Shown here in pieces: positions 32,883 through 44,500 of a DNA stretch of 64,000 bases. The DNA lies in NCBI GenBank assembly GCA_036784855.1, contig JAZDSV010000013.1, forward strand, positions 278,338-342,337. Direction: 5' to 3'. This DNA comes from Aphelidium insulamus. Its lineage: Eukaryota; Aphelidiomycota; Aphelidea; Aphelidiaceae. Under the pieces are notes generated by a model, which was given only the letters and a program-made list of their open reading frames with translations, was not told where the DNA came from and did no database searches. Both the position numbers and the translations under genes were made by a program. Within the stretch, counting starts at the first letter, position 1. The number at the start of each line of letters is the position of its first letter.

Positions 32883-34163
32883 CTACGTCTGGCTGAACAG
32901 CAGCAGGTTGGGAGAATGATCACCAGCATCTTGGACCATCTGAGTGGACGCCATTTGCAGCAGGGTTGATTTTAATGCTGCCGGAGTATAGTTTCCTCTA
33001 GCCGCAATCAGTGCAAGAACGCCAGCCACGTGAGGCGATGCCATTGATGTACCAGACAAGGTCCGCGATGAATTGGTACGCCCGATGCCAGCTCCTGTTA
33101 CGGCCACTCCAGGAGCAAAGATGTCTACACATCGCCCATAGTTGCTAAAGTAGGGACGCGTGTCTTTCCTGTCAGTGGCACCGACTGTTATGACGGACGC
33201 TGCACTGGATGGCGAATCGTTGCATGCATCTCCGCCATCATTTCCCGCTGCAACTGCAACCACGATACCGGCTTTAACAGCCTTTGCTACAGCGGTGTTT
33301 AGGGCCACGGATTTTGATACTCCCACAGACATGTTGGCCACGCTTTTAGTCCCGGCCTTCCGCTTGCTGTGGTCCGCCGTCATCCATTCAACGCCCTTCA
33401 GCACGCCAGCTAGGGTGCCATCACAATTGCCACCCAGAACCTTGACGGCAATGATGTTGGCCTTCTTGGCCACGCCGTACGTGATCCCAGCCACAGTGGA
33501 CGCGACGTGTGTCCCGTGGCCACATCCATCAGTGTCACGCGAACCCTTGACAGCATTAAATCCCGATTTAGCACGGCCGCCAAACTCCACGTGCTCCGCG
33601 TAAACGCCACTGTCAATGATATAGACGTTGACACCGGCGCCAGCTGTGGAATTGTAGCGGTAATCATTGCCGAGTGGTAATTTGGCAGTGCTGATACGGC
33701 GCAGTCCCCAGTTGATTGGCGCGGTCTGGGTTATTACAGTTGCTTTGGCGTTTACAGAGACCTTCTGGTTCGGTTCAATGTAGTCAACATCGGGCATCAT
33801 CTGCACTTGTCTCAGCTGGTGCTGGTCGAGTTTGGCAGCATAACCCCAACCATACTGGTGAATGATGCGATTGTTCAGTACTGTTTTGGCGCGTGTAATG
33901 TGGTCTACACAGTAATTCAGTAAAGGTCCCACAAGTGCAGACATACCTGCTACAATATTACTCGTTCGCAACACGTAGCCGCTCGAGTTCACGGCACCGA
34001 GATTTGATGCGAATGATGGCGGCTCACGAAGTTGAACAATAAACTCATTTGGAATAATGTTGGTCGGGTTTCCTGCCGACATCAGCGGCGCCATTCTAAC
34101 TGTAAAGGCATCTACGCTGCATACAACAAGGACGCTGATATATGCGAACAGTAATATCTGCAT
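32883..34163 (-). CDS. Secreted proteinase K-like subtilase (S8A)
   Basis: Secreted serine protease. The start is placed at the ATG at 34163 because it yields a signal peptide (MQILLFAYISVLVVCSVDA); the open frame runs further upstream with no sense. The I9 propeptide is IIPNEFIVQLREPP...VDYIEPNQ. The catalytic triad is present: Asp in VYIIDSGV, His in GCGHGTHVAS, Ser in SGTSMASPHVAG; the oxyanion Asn is in AAGNDG. A 42-bp segment (about 33914-33955) inside the propeptide has GTATGT...GTGTAG ends, length divisible by three and no stop. It is probably an intron (giving NIVADHITRAK), but retention keeps the frame. Divergent from the CD2BP2-like gene, 126 bp apart. Confidence 0.9.
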   Translation of the reverse strand: MQILLFAYISVLVVCSVDAFTVRMAPLMSAGNPTNIIPNEFIVQLREPPSFASNLGAVNSSGYVLRTSNIVAGMSALVGPLLNYCVDHITRAKTVLNNRIIHQYGWGYAAKLDQHQLRQVQMMPDVDYIEPNQKVSVNAKATVITQTAPINWGLRRISTAKLPLGNDYRYNSTAGAGVNVYIIDSGVYAEHVEFGGRAKSGFNAVKGSRDTDGCGHGTHVASTVAGITYGVAKKANIIAVKVLGGNCDGTLAGVLKGVEWMTADHSKRKAGTKSVANMSVGVSKSVALNTAVAKAVKAGIVVAVAAGNDGGDACNDSPSSAASVITVGATDRKDTRPYFSNYGRCVDIFAPGVAVTGAGIGRTNSSRTLSGTSMASPHVAGVLALIAARGNYTPAALKSTLLQMASTQMVQDAGDHSPNLLLFSQT

Positions 34164-34289
34164 GCTGTAGTACCACAATGATATCATCAATAGTAGCAAC
34201 GCAAACTGCAGTTGACAATAGGCTGTAATTTGCGCGCTCGTCCAATCCCCGCTGAGCGTAATTAAAGAGTGGTTGCCACGGGAAGGAAT

Positions 34290-35427
34290 ATGCAGAAACG
34301 ATCGCAGCACGGGAATCAAGGGGACGACGAGAGCGCCACGAGCGATGACGGACGCAAGAGAGTGCGCTTCGACACGAAGCCGTCCCAGCGACACGATTAT
34401 CCCGTCAATTCAGCTTTAGTAGCCTCCACTGATAATGGCAACGGTGTATTGGACGATGGTCTCGAGGACCTGGAGCCAGGTACCCTGACGTTGTGCACGG
34501 CTCTATGCGTCTCTCATATCTGCCGATAGCCAGGCGCAAGCATGGACGCGGTGTCGACACTGACGGCTATGAGGGAGAGTCCGAGTCGGATAGCGACGAT
34601 GGAGCCGACAAGGGCGAAGTCGATGACATGTTTGCTGCCAGTGGTGATGCAGATGAGGCGGCCAGCCTGGAGGCGGATGATGGCGATGATCTTGCGGATG
34701 AGACGCGTGCATCGGCGCATACGGCTGATGTGGATGGTCTGGGCAAGGACGCTGTACCTATTGAACCCTTCAACATGGAGCAGGAGAACGAGGAAGGGTG
34801 CGTGGGACATTAACATTTTTGCTGGTGTTGACTCTTCAGCGAGTTCGATGAGGAAGGGACGTACGTGCGCAAAAAGGACGAGATGGCTCACCACGACAAC
34901 TGGCTGCATGGCATTACTGGCGATCAAATTGCCCAGGTGGGCATTTATGTCGTGTAAACTCTATTTAACATTATCTCTACAGGCAGCCGAGGCTCACCGG
35001 CGCCAGGAAGAGCAGAGAACCAAGGCTGAGAGAAATCTGGCCACCACGCGACACGAGTTGCGACAGTTGCTGGCAGATTTGGTAGCCATGCTTAAGCCCG
35101 GCGAAACTGTCACACAGGTAAGAGGGACCCATTCAAGTATTGTTTATCACCTGTCAGGGCTTGCAACGAGTGGGCGCATCACAGCCGCCACGAGTGAGAA
35201 AAAAGTTTCAAAAGAACAAGAGGAAAGCGGCTGTAGACGCAGAGAACGCTGAACACGCAGCGCAAGAAGCAGGCGAGATAGCCGCGCGCGGAAAAGCAGC
35301 ATCTGATGTTATGCGCATGACTGGCATCATTGACCAGCTGATGGACGCCGGTCGACACAACATCTACGACCAGACTTATTTCCAACTGCAGTCCGAGCTG
35401 TCTACTTTGGGCGGCCCTGCAATATAG
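34290..35427 (+). CDS. CD2BP2: CD2BP2/Lin1-like U5 snRNP protein lacking the GYF domain
   Basis: Relative of CD2BP2 (U5-52K)/Lin1, which binds the U5 snRNP. Five exons (34290-34479, 34530-34797, 34840-34936, 34983-35117, 35158-35427; phases check) encode 319 aa. Hallmarks: KRVRFD near the N-terminus, an acidic middle, IEPFNMEQENEEGEFDEEGTYV (family EGxFDxxGxY), DNWLHGI, LLADLVAMLKPGETVTQGLQRVGA, and a final helix pair (IIDQLMDAGRHNIYDQTYFQLQSEL). The family normally ends in a GYF domain of about 60 residues. Here the stop falls right after the conserved helices, and no GYF-like coding sequence was found in the 138 bp before the next gene. Start is the first ATG; the 18S/U5-binding role is by family. 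Confidence 0.85.
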
Positions 35428-35565
35428 GCATTTGACTTTTCTTTTTTCGCCATGAAGGGAATTTGAAACATTGACAGAACAGTGACAGAACAGTGAAACA
35501 GTGCAGAACAACGATCCAAATGACCCCTGCGAACAATCACGGGACACACATACTCTAAGCAACAA

Positions 35566-38500
35566 ATGCCGCGCGCGAAAAAGTCCCACGCTTTGGTGGC
35601 AGTTGCCGCGGCCTTTGTGGCCGTGCTGCTGCTGTGGTCCTCATCTTTGAATGCACCGGCAAGCACACACGCGAACTATGTGCAGTCTAGGCCGTCGTCC
35701 ATCTTGGAGTTCGGCGTGGGCGACAAGTTTGTCCTGCACATCGCCGAGCCCAGCCCGGATGAACAGCTAGCGGTGGATGCTGCAACGGCGCCGCCATCTG
35801 CCTCAGACGGCTGTCAAGTGCGCGTAGTACACCGCGATGCCTCATCCACGGAGCAGCCCGTATTTCAGGGTATGTGCTTGTTCGCTATTATCCATCACAT
35901 TGCTAATGTACATATGTAGTGGCGCAGGGAGCCGCGTTTCTAAGCACGGCCGCCGGGCGCGACTCTCTCACGCCAGGCAATGGCGAGTACCGTATCGTGC
36001 AGCACGCGCGCCAAGAAACCACACACCAATCCATCGAGTCCGTGGTGCGCCTGGCATCCGCTGACGGCTTCCCCGCTGGCAGCGATGCGGTCCAACTGCG
36101 TGGCAAACTGTCACTATCGCCACCTAAACAATCATCGTCGCGTTGGTGGTGGCCGTGGCCCTCTCCTCAGCCGCCATCTGCTCCGGTCGCCGTAGCCGCA
36201 TATAATATGACATTTATCAGTGCTGCTGGAGACTTGAGCGCCGGCCAGTCGCGGCTGCACTTCCGTATCAGTGTCCAGGCGCTGGATCCCGCGGGCCATA
36301 AGTGGGACCGTGCCATACTGACGCACGCCATGGACGCATCGGAGCAAGTGTTTGGCCTGGGCGAGCAGTTTAGTCTGTGGAATCTGCGCGGTCATCGCAT
36401 TCCCGTCATAACAAGGTATTTGGAGACTTTTATCCTGTTGACTAATATGACCTTAATGCACCGGTGCAGAGAACAGGGAATCGGGCGGGGACTGCAGCCC
36501 GTCACCACCGTGCTGAACTCTGTGCCGCCCCGTGAGCCCGCGTACTCTGGCGCCGACGCCTATTCCACGTACACGGCCACCGCGCACTACATGACATCAA
36601 TGTCACGCTCCATGGCCCTATTCACACCGGCGCTAGCAATCTTTGACTTTACACTGCCTCGCCATGCGGCCGTCGAGGTGGTGGACACGGATTTCGTCGG
36701 CATGTTCATCTACGGCTCGCGGCCGCTGCAGCTGGTGAAGGCGTTCACTGCGCGGCAAAGCGATGACTTCACTCCACCACCGCCGCCAGAGATGGACTAT
36801 GACGGCAGTGGGCGGATGCAGCCGCTCCCGTCTTGGGTGTCTGGGCAGGACGGTGCCGTCATCGGCGTGCAAGGTGGAGAAGATAAGGTTTTGCAAGTTT
36901 TGCACACGCTTCAGGTTCGAAATGTCTCCGTGGCGGCCGTTTGGTATGTTATTATTTGTGTAAAATACTGCCAATAATAATTTAGATTATATACATCCAT
37001 CAACATACATTATGTGCACTCTAACGTATACATATAATAGGCTTCAAGACTGGGTGGGAACGAGACAGCAAGTGATTGGCGGCAAGGTGCAGGTGCCAAT
37101 GTTTGTACCCGGCATGCCTCTGGGCCAGGGGCTGTCGGTTCATGCGGGACTCTCAAGCACACAGAAGCGTCTCTGGTGGAACTGGGAGTACTGCCGGGAG
37201 CTGTACCCGAACTGGCCGCAGTTTGTGCAGCGCGTGAAGCGTGATTTCGGCGTTCGTGTCATGACCTACATCAACCCGTTCCTGTCGAATGTGGACAGTG
37301 GCGGCAAGCCAAACTCCACCTGGACACACAACTACTACCAAGAGGCCAGTCGTCTGGGCTATCTGGTCAAGCGCTGGCAGACAGACTCAACTGGCGCTCC
37401 CGTCCTGATCGACTACCAGGTGTCTAGTGGGCCGGGCGTGGATGCCGGCATGATTGACCTGTCGAATCCCGCGGCGTTCCAGTGGTACAAACAGCTGATC
37501 AAGGAAAATATGCTGGCCTATGGCGTGGATGGCTGGATGGCCGATTTCGGCGAGTATCTGCCATTCGACGCCAGTGTGCATGCCGCACGCATTGCCGGCA
37601 ATAACAATAGCAGCTCGTGGACAGCCAATACTCACCTATTCCACAACTTGTACCCGCGTGAATGGGCACGGCTGAATGCTGAAGCTGTGTCCGAATTCAC
37701 GGCGACTCCAATTGGCCAGTCCGACGTGGTGTTCTTTTCTCGCTCGGCCGCCCGCGACAGTCCTCGCTTCAGCCGTGCATTCTGGAACGGTGATCAGCTT
37801 CCCACCTGGGACCACCTGGACGGTCTTGAGAGCACGGTACGTCTTGATGTGTTTCATCAAAGGAACAACAAACTTTAATAATCGCAGATATTCGCGACAA
37901 TTACCATGGGACTGTCCGGGATGGCGTACACCCACTCGGATGTGGGCGGATACACTGACGTCAACGTGGATCCCAACATCCGTGTAAGCGTGGCACCACA
38001 TGATCGCACTGTGGCCGACTTCCACGTCGGGCTCATTGACCAGTATGCGCGGCTGGTGCGCCAAGACCGCCAGCTCTTCTACCGCTGGATGGAGTCGGCA
38101 GTCTTTGCATCCACCGCCATGTTCCGCGTGCACGAGGGCTCGGCGCCCAGTGAGAACATCCAGGTGTGGGATGATGAAGAGGTAGCGGAGACATTCGGCT
38201 ACTACACTGCAATGTGGCAATCGTTGTCGCGGTATCGTGCCATTCTGTCTCGGGAACATAGTGCACATGGCTATGCACCTGTGCGGCCGGCCTACCTGCA
38301 CTTTCCCACCGTGCCACACGCCGTAAACATGGAGCGCCTGCAGTTCATGCTCGGTCCCATATTGATGGTTGTCCCAGTGACCACGCCCGGGCTGGAGAAT
38401 CTGTCTGAACAACTACCTGGTGCTGCCGGTCATCACCACTCACAAAACCCAATATTCGCCGCGTCTGGCAAAGTGTTGTCCACTATCGTGGACATGGTGA

Positions 38501-38907
38501 CAAAGTCAGATGCTGTTAATGGCGACAGACTTGTGGCACCTCCACGGAACCCACTGTCTCGACACGGCACGGCATATCTGCCACCGGGCCGTTGGTTGCA
38601 CGCGTGGACTGGGACGCAAATACTAGCGCCAACTGAAGGATTGTTTCTGAACTCCACGTCGGCGCCAGTGATAGAGTGTCCAGTTGGTATTCCACCCTTA
38701 TTTGTACGGCAGTTCAGCCGCGACGAGATGGCGGCGGTGCTTGCTGGCAATGGCGCCGATGACGGTGCATACTGGGCCGAAGGTGACAACGATAGTAGCT
38801 TAAATATGCACACATCCCCTCTGGACCACGCGTGGGCAAAGTACGAGCAAATGTTGCAAGCACTCCAGCCATTCATGGATCTTTCGAGCACACGGATTCC
38901 GGTGTGA
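35566..38907 (+). CDS. GH31 glycosidase, sulfoquinovosidase-like (YihQ-type)
   Basis: Retaining alpha-glycosidase of family GH31. Five exons (35566-35869, 35920-36415, 36470-36943, 37041-37836, 37888-38907; phases check) encode 1029 aa. The N-terminus has a single hydrophobic segment after KK, a signal peptide or type II anchor. The order EQGIGRGLQP, LQDWVGTRQ, QKRLWWNW (467-473), YGVDGWMADFGEYLP, FWNGDQLPTWD and SDVGGYT mirrors bacterial YihQ rather than classical GAA-type enzymes. The predicted nucleophile is Asp593 in WMADFGEY and the acid/base Asp676 in WNGDQ. Arg468 and Trp471 align by motif with the sulfonate-binding Arg/Trp of YihQ. The suggested substrate is therefore sulfoquinovosyl glycerol or a related alpha-glycoside; this is inference. 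Confidence 0.82.
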
Positions 38908-39161
38908 CCGCCAAGATAATCAGCATACAGAATACAATCTATCTATTATAATCGTCAACTACAGTAAAAACTAGTGTAATAACTGGATAAATTAAAATTG
39001 AAGAGCCACAGCTCTCTCTTCATAAGAAACATTCATTCAGTATGATAACAGCTATTTTATTGCAGCAGCAAAGTTGTGGCTTATGAAAGGCTGTTTATCA
39101 GTTGACAGCGAATGTATTAAGCCTGCTCTGTAAAGCTTCAACAACAATAACAAACGCGTCA

Positions 39162-40783
39162 ATGAAGCTGCAAGCACCGCCGTATACGCGCCTGACGCGC
39201 CACAACGTGCACGATATGCGGCTGGTGCTGCGGCAAGCGATTGCATCGGCCGAGTTTGTGGCGCTGGATTGCGAGTTCAGCGGTCTGGGCGGCGACTGGC
39301 TGCCGAATGCGTCCTTGCTGCGCGCGTCGTACGTGATACTCTCCCAACATACCTAGTCACCAACTAACTATCTCACTCTGGCAGTAACGTGGGGGAGCGG
39401 TATGGCGCGCTGCGCAAAGTGGTGGACTCGCACGCTCTGGCATGTGCTGCACTGTACATCCTGTGCATTATTAAGCTTACCTGGCCACACTATACATAGC
39501 TATCACTCGGCTTGGTGACGGTTCAGCTAGACGACGCGGGGAAGCGCACTTGCCGCAACTTTGAATTCATTCTCTTTCCCGAGGTATCACTTGGTATACC
39601 TGCATTGTGACAAATTGACTCATCCCCCTTAGGACGCATTCGTATGCAGTCCCGAGAGTCTGCGCTTCTTGGCGGTGAATGGCTTCGACTTTAACGACCA
39701 GATCAAGAATGGTATCCGGTACTCTGCCCCGGGGCGTCAGACTAAGAAGGTGGCTCTTACATTGTTATACATTCTGTCGGACTTACCATGCAGTCGACCA
39801 AACGCAACAATGAAGCTGATGCGGATTCTGCGCGTGACAATGAACTGCTGCGTTCGCTGCTGCAAGATGTGACGGAAGCGTCAAAGGCACGTCAGATACC
39901 CGTGGTGGTGCACAATGGTCTGCTGGACCTGATGTTTGTGTATGCCTCTCTGTACTGCGTGCTGCCCGACGCGATGGAAACATTTACCGCGGACCTGGCA
40001 GCCATGTTCCCCGGCGGTCTGGTCGACACGAAATACATTTCGGACTTTGTGACGCGGGAGCCCGTATCATTCCTCGCCTATCTGTACCGCAAGTACCAGC
40101 TGCAGCAGGCCGAGCAAGGCGTCTCCTACTTGACTGCCTTGCCCGAGTTCGCGCCACTGGACCGCAAATCTGCGCTAGATAAGCCAGCGGCAGTTCCAGA
40201 CAGCCAGCGGGAATTGTGTCAAAACTATGCAATGCATGGCTATTGTGCCGTCGGCCAGGATCGCTGCCCACTGAGCCACGACATTGATCGCATCATCGAG
40301 CAGCACGATCAAATGAATAATCGCGCTCACAAGAAGCCACGCAAAGCTGACCCGGCCAAGGTCTTGGAAAGTGTCTTGGAAACGGTGGCTAAACCGGAAA
40401 TTACACCAGTTGCAAATACTAGTTCAAATTCTAGCAGCCCGCACACGGCTTACTTTGATGCGGTTGGTAGATGTTTTCTCAGAATCAATGTCAAGTAACA
40501 CATTCCGTAGTTCATGACGGCGTTCATATACTGTCACCAGTTGCACCTTCCCGCCAGCAAGGAGCTCGACGACGACGAGTTCGACATCAACACTGCTACT
40601 CCGCCCGTTGACGGCAATACCGCAGACAATGAGGAGGTGGCAAGAGGTGCATTACACCAGCAGTGGGTGAACCGAATCTATTTGATCGGCAAGGCATTCC
40701 CGCTCTCGGTGGAAAAGAGCCCGTTTGTCGCCACATCTGTCGCGCATCGACGCCAGCAATCGAAATTGCTGTCGCAGCATTAA
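39162..40783 (+). CDS. TOE1: TOE1-like CAF1-family 3' exonuclease with C3H finger
   Basis: DEDD-type deadenylase which in animals trims snRNA 3' tails in the nucleus. Six exons (39162-39328, 39385-39439, 39500-39583, 39633-39749, 39794-40462, 40511-40783; phases check) encode 454 aa. First DEDD motif is VALDCEFSGLG; second is PVVVHNGLLDLMFVY; MFPGGLVDTKYI is family-specific. A C-x8-C-x6-C-x3-H zinc finger (CQNYAMHGYC...CPLSHDID) is followed by a basic stretch HKKPRK. The conserved C-terminal FDAFMTA and VYLSGK-like RIYLIGKAFPLSVEKSPF are present. The intron at 39440-39499 requires a GC donor (CTG|GCATGT) to keep frame. Confidence 0.9.
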
Positions 40784-40935
40784 TAGATGATATACAACTT
40801 GGGTATACACATAGGCGAATCAGGCAGCGGTGGACTGAAGACTATTTATACCTTAATACTTATGGCTGTGTATTTTTAACAAATCTTTAACAAATGTATT
40901 GGACTGTGTATGTATGTAATGCTTAATAACTGAAC

Positions 40936-41055
40936 AAAAGCCCATATCTGCGATTTTATATGTACATATATGTGGCCTGGCTGTGGCCGGGCCACGGCAG
41001 GCAGGGTATGGTGCTGTGGTTGTGGCCTGGAAATTTTGAGATCTGCAGGGCTCTG
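40936..41055. repeat. hAT-like element end fragment
   Basis: Matches the right end of the element at 22125-23327: AAAAGCCCATATCT, tandem CTGTGGCCGGG, GTGCTGTGGTTGTGGCCTGG and the terminal CAGGGCTCTG (41046-41055). About 40 bp of the reference end are missing. No partner CAGAGCCCTG end was seen upstream, so it is a truncated or solo end. Confidence 0.75.
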
Positions 41056-41582
41056 GTGTGGAGTGACGGAGCCAGTTTAATGAAGCGTTACGGTCATTAA
41101 AGCGGGAACAAAGTAATTATTGACGATCATTGAGCAAGCGAAAGAACCGCCTGCACAAGCTAAATCTCACATCACTCGCTCAATAAACATCCAACTTTTA
41201 TCTCATAGAGCCTCGTCAATCGTAGTGTTACGCAGCTGTCGGCATTAAAAATCAGAGAGTCTACCAGTCAGCTTCTTTTGAGAAAATGCATCGGGCACAA
41301 CAAATGGTTGGTGATATGTGTCTGAGCCATATTCGGGACAATTCATAAGCCCGAGATACGCGCAGAGAGCTCAGTAACACGCGACAAGATGTATACGCCA
41401 ATAACAAAGTATTTAAGCTTGATATGAGCATATGTCGAGCCATAGTCGGGCCAGCCATACTCGGACTATTTGAATTATTCAAACGGCAAAACGATCGAAA
41501 ACGAAAATCACGCACAATCAAGATCGCAATCGCAATCTGATTAGCGCGCGCACGTTTCCTTCTCCTGCTTCTTCTTGCCAAA
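41056..41582. other. Upstream region of eEF3
   Basis: 527 bp with no gene recognised. A short inverted-sense frame at 41261-41647 overlaps the eEF3 start and is a shadow. Presumed promoter. Confidence 0.5.
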
Positions 41583-44500
41583 ATGTCCATCAAATTCGTC
41601 GCCAACGCGAAGCCAAAAGCGGCCGCTGCAACAGGCACCGCTGCCAATGGCAGCGCTCGTGCCGGCCAGAGGGGCAGTACCGACTCTCAAAGTAGTGCTG
41701 CCGCCGTGGCTGACGCGTCTATGGATCTGTTGCGCAAGACATGGCCCGTGACGTCGGTGGCGGCTGAATTCGACCCCGCGGACCCCAATGCCGCCGTGGC
41801 CGCTCTGGATCGCCGGCTGTTGGCGCTGTGGAGCGTGGATGAGAGCAATGCCGAGGAGCTACTGCGACAATGTCACTCCATCAGGGACGTGCTGCGCGAG
41901 TGCCATGCCGCCACGCAGCACCCCGCCCTGCTTGCCGCCGCACTCACTGCTGTGGCGCTGGCCGTGGAGGGCGCTGGCAGTGGCCTGTCGCTGAACAAGT
42001 CGGCGGCAGCATCGACGCGTCGTCGTCCAGCCGCCCTGTTTCTCGCCGCGACTTTGCTGGCGGCGTTTGGCGCGCGCGTAGAGCCACTGTGCGTGCCGTG
42101 GCTCCGCGTGGCGCTTGTCGATTGTCCCGCCGACAAGCTGGCCTCGATGCGGCTGGCGGCGTGGCATTTTACGCAGCTGCTGTTCACGGCGCACGTGCAC
42201 CCGCATCAGGTGGCCCCGTATCTGCCGGCTCTCTACCAGTCGCTGGACAAGACGCGCAAGTGGCAGGTGCGAGTGGCCGGCCTGGAGGCGCTCTGCTGGC
42301 TGGTGCAGCGGGCATCGCGTGTCGTAGTGGCCGCGCACATGGAAGACATTTTGCCGCACGTGGCCGAGTGCATGGCCGACTTTAAACCGCAAGTCAAGGA
42401 CCAGGCTTTCAGCACCATGGCACGTAAATGTTATACTTTAGTTGTTACAGTATGTAATACAACGATTCTAATGTGTGTGTGCAGATGACGGTGGTGTCGG
42501 TGATCACGAACCCGGACATTAAAGAGTTGCTGCCGCAGCTGGTGCAGTGCGTGGCCGACTCTGAAAAAGTTGCCGTGACCATCAAGGCGCTGTCTGGCAC
42601 GACGTTTGTGCGCGAAATCGACTGTGCCACTCTGTCGCTGCTGGTGCCGCTGCTAGTGCGCGCACTCGCTGTCCGCTCCAACACACCCATGCTCCGCCAG
42701 TCCTCCATCATCATTGCCAACATCTGCAAACTTGTGCCGGACGCGCAGGACGTGGCCCGCTTCTTGCCGCGCCTGTTGCCTGGCCTGGAGCACATTGTCG
42801 AACTGGGCGCGGACCCCGAGCTGCGTCAAGTGACTGGCGGCACCGTGGAGATTGTCAAGCGCACCATCCAACTGGCCGCCAGCCAGGACCAGTTCAAGCA
42901 GCTGCACGTCGTGTCGGAAGCCGAGTTGGGCGAGATCTTTGGCCAAGTTTTGGCTGCCGATCAGGCTGAATCAGCTGAATCTTCTTCTTTGACCTCTTCT
43001 TCTGGTCAAACGGTGCCAAAGAGCGTGTTCCGCGCCGTACAGCAGTACTGCTGCTGGCTCACACAGACGCTGTTGACGTGCCGCGCCATCGACATTTACC
43101 ACTGGCGCAAGATTGCCGACTACATTGCAACTGTGTTACCGGGGAGCGCTAGTAGCAGCAGCAGCAGCGATGGTGACGGCGGAAAAGAGCAGCTGCAACA
43201 CCGACTTGACGCCGCCATGAAAAAGTATCGCCAGCGGGCGCTGGAGATGGCCAACATTGTTGCGGCCGACGACGAGGACGACGACAAGGATGTTTCCTGT
43301 GATTGCACCTTCAGTCTCGCATACGGCGGCATGATTCTGCTCAAGGACGCCCATTTGCATCTGCGTCGTGGCAAGTGCTACGGACTGGTTGGTCGCAATG
43401 GCTGCGGCAAGGCAAGTGATGATAATGGAAGTGTATAATACCTGCTAACATATATATACTATGGCAGACAACACTTCTTCGCGCCATTGCCAACAACCAG
43501 TTGGAGGGATTCCCGCCGCCAGAGAAGCTTAAGACCGTGTACGTGGGACACAGCAGTCAGGGCGATTTTGATGAGATGATTGTTTTGGATTTTGCGCGCC
43601 AGAAACTGCCCGCGCTATCAGTGGCGGAGCTGCAAGAGCAGTTGTTACCGTTCGGTTTTGATGATAGCCGCTGCCGAGTGTCGGTGGGCAGTCTTTCCGG
43701 CGGCTGGAAGATGAAGCTCAACCTGGCCATGGCGGTGCTGGAACGCGCCGACATTCTCTTGCTTGACGAGCCTACAAATCATCTCGACGTGACCAACATT
43801 GCCTGGCTGGAGAAGTATCTCGGTGACCAGACGTCCATCACGTCGCTGATAGTCTCGCACGACTCCAAATTCATGGACAACGTGTGCACTCACATCATTC
43901 ACTATGCCAAGCTTCAGCTAAACACCTACAAGTGCGGATTTAGCGAGTTTGTCGAGGCAAGTCAAATTATAATTTTATATGTTATTCTGTGTATTGACAA
44001 CGCCGTAGCTCATCCCTGAAGCCAAATCCTATGTCAATCATGAAAGCACCGCGAACGACTTCAAATTTCCCGATCCTGGCAATCTCGAGGGCGTGCGCAG
44101 TCGAGACAGAAAGATCTTGCGCATGCGTGACGTGGGCTTCCAGTACCCGACGGCATCAAAGCCCACCTTACGCAACATCAACTTGGCATTGTCGCTGTCC
44201 AGCCGCGTGGCAATTGTCGGTTAGTTGTATTACATTGTACTGTTTTAAAATCTTATAATTTATGATTTATAGGTCCTAACGGAGCCGGCAAGAGCACGCT
44301 GATCAAGATCCTTGTTGGAGAGTCGGAGCCGACTGCGGGGTCGATGACTCGTCATCCGTGGCTCCGCATGGCGTACATTGCCCAGCACGCCTTCCACCAT
44401 CTGGAACAGCATCTCGAGTCCACACCGAATGCCTACATTCGCTGGCGTTTTGAAAAGGGGCAAGACAAGGAAATTGCTGCAATGATCACGCGGCAGCTGA

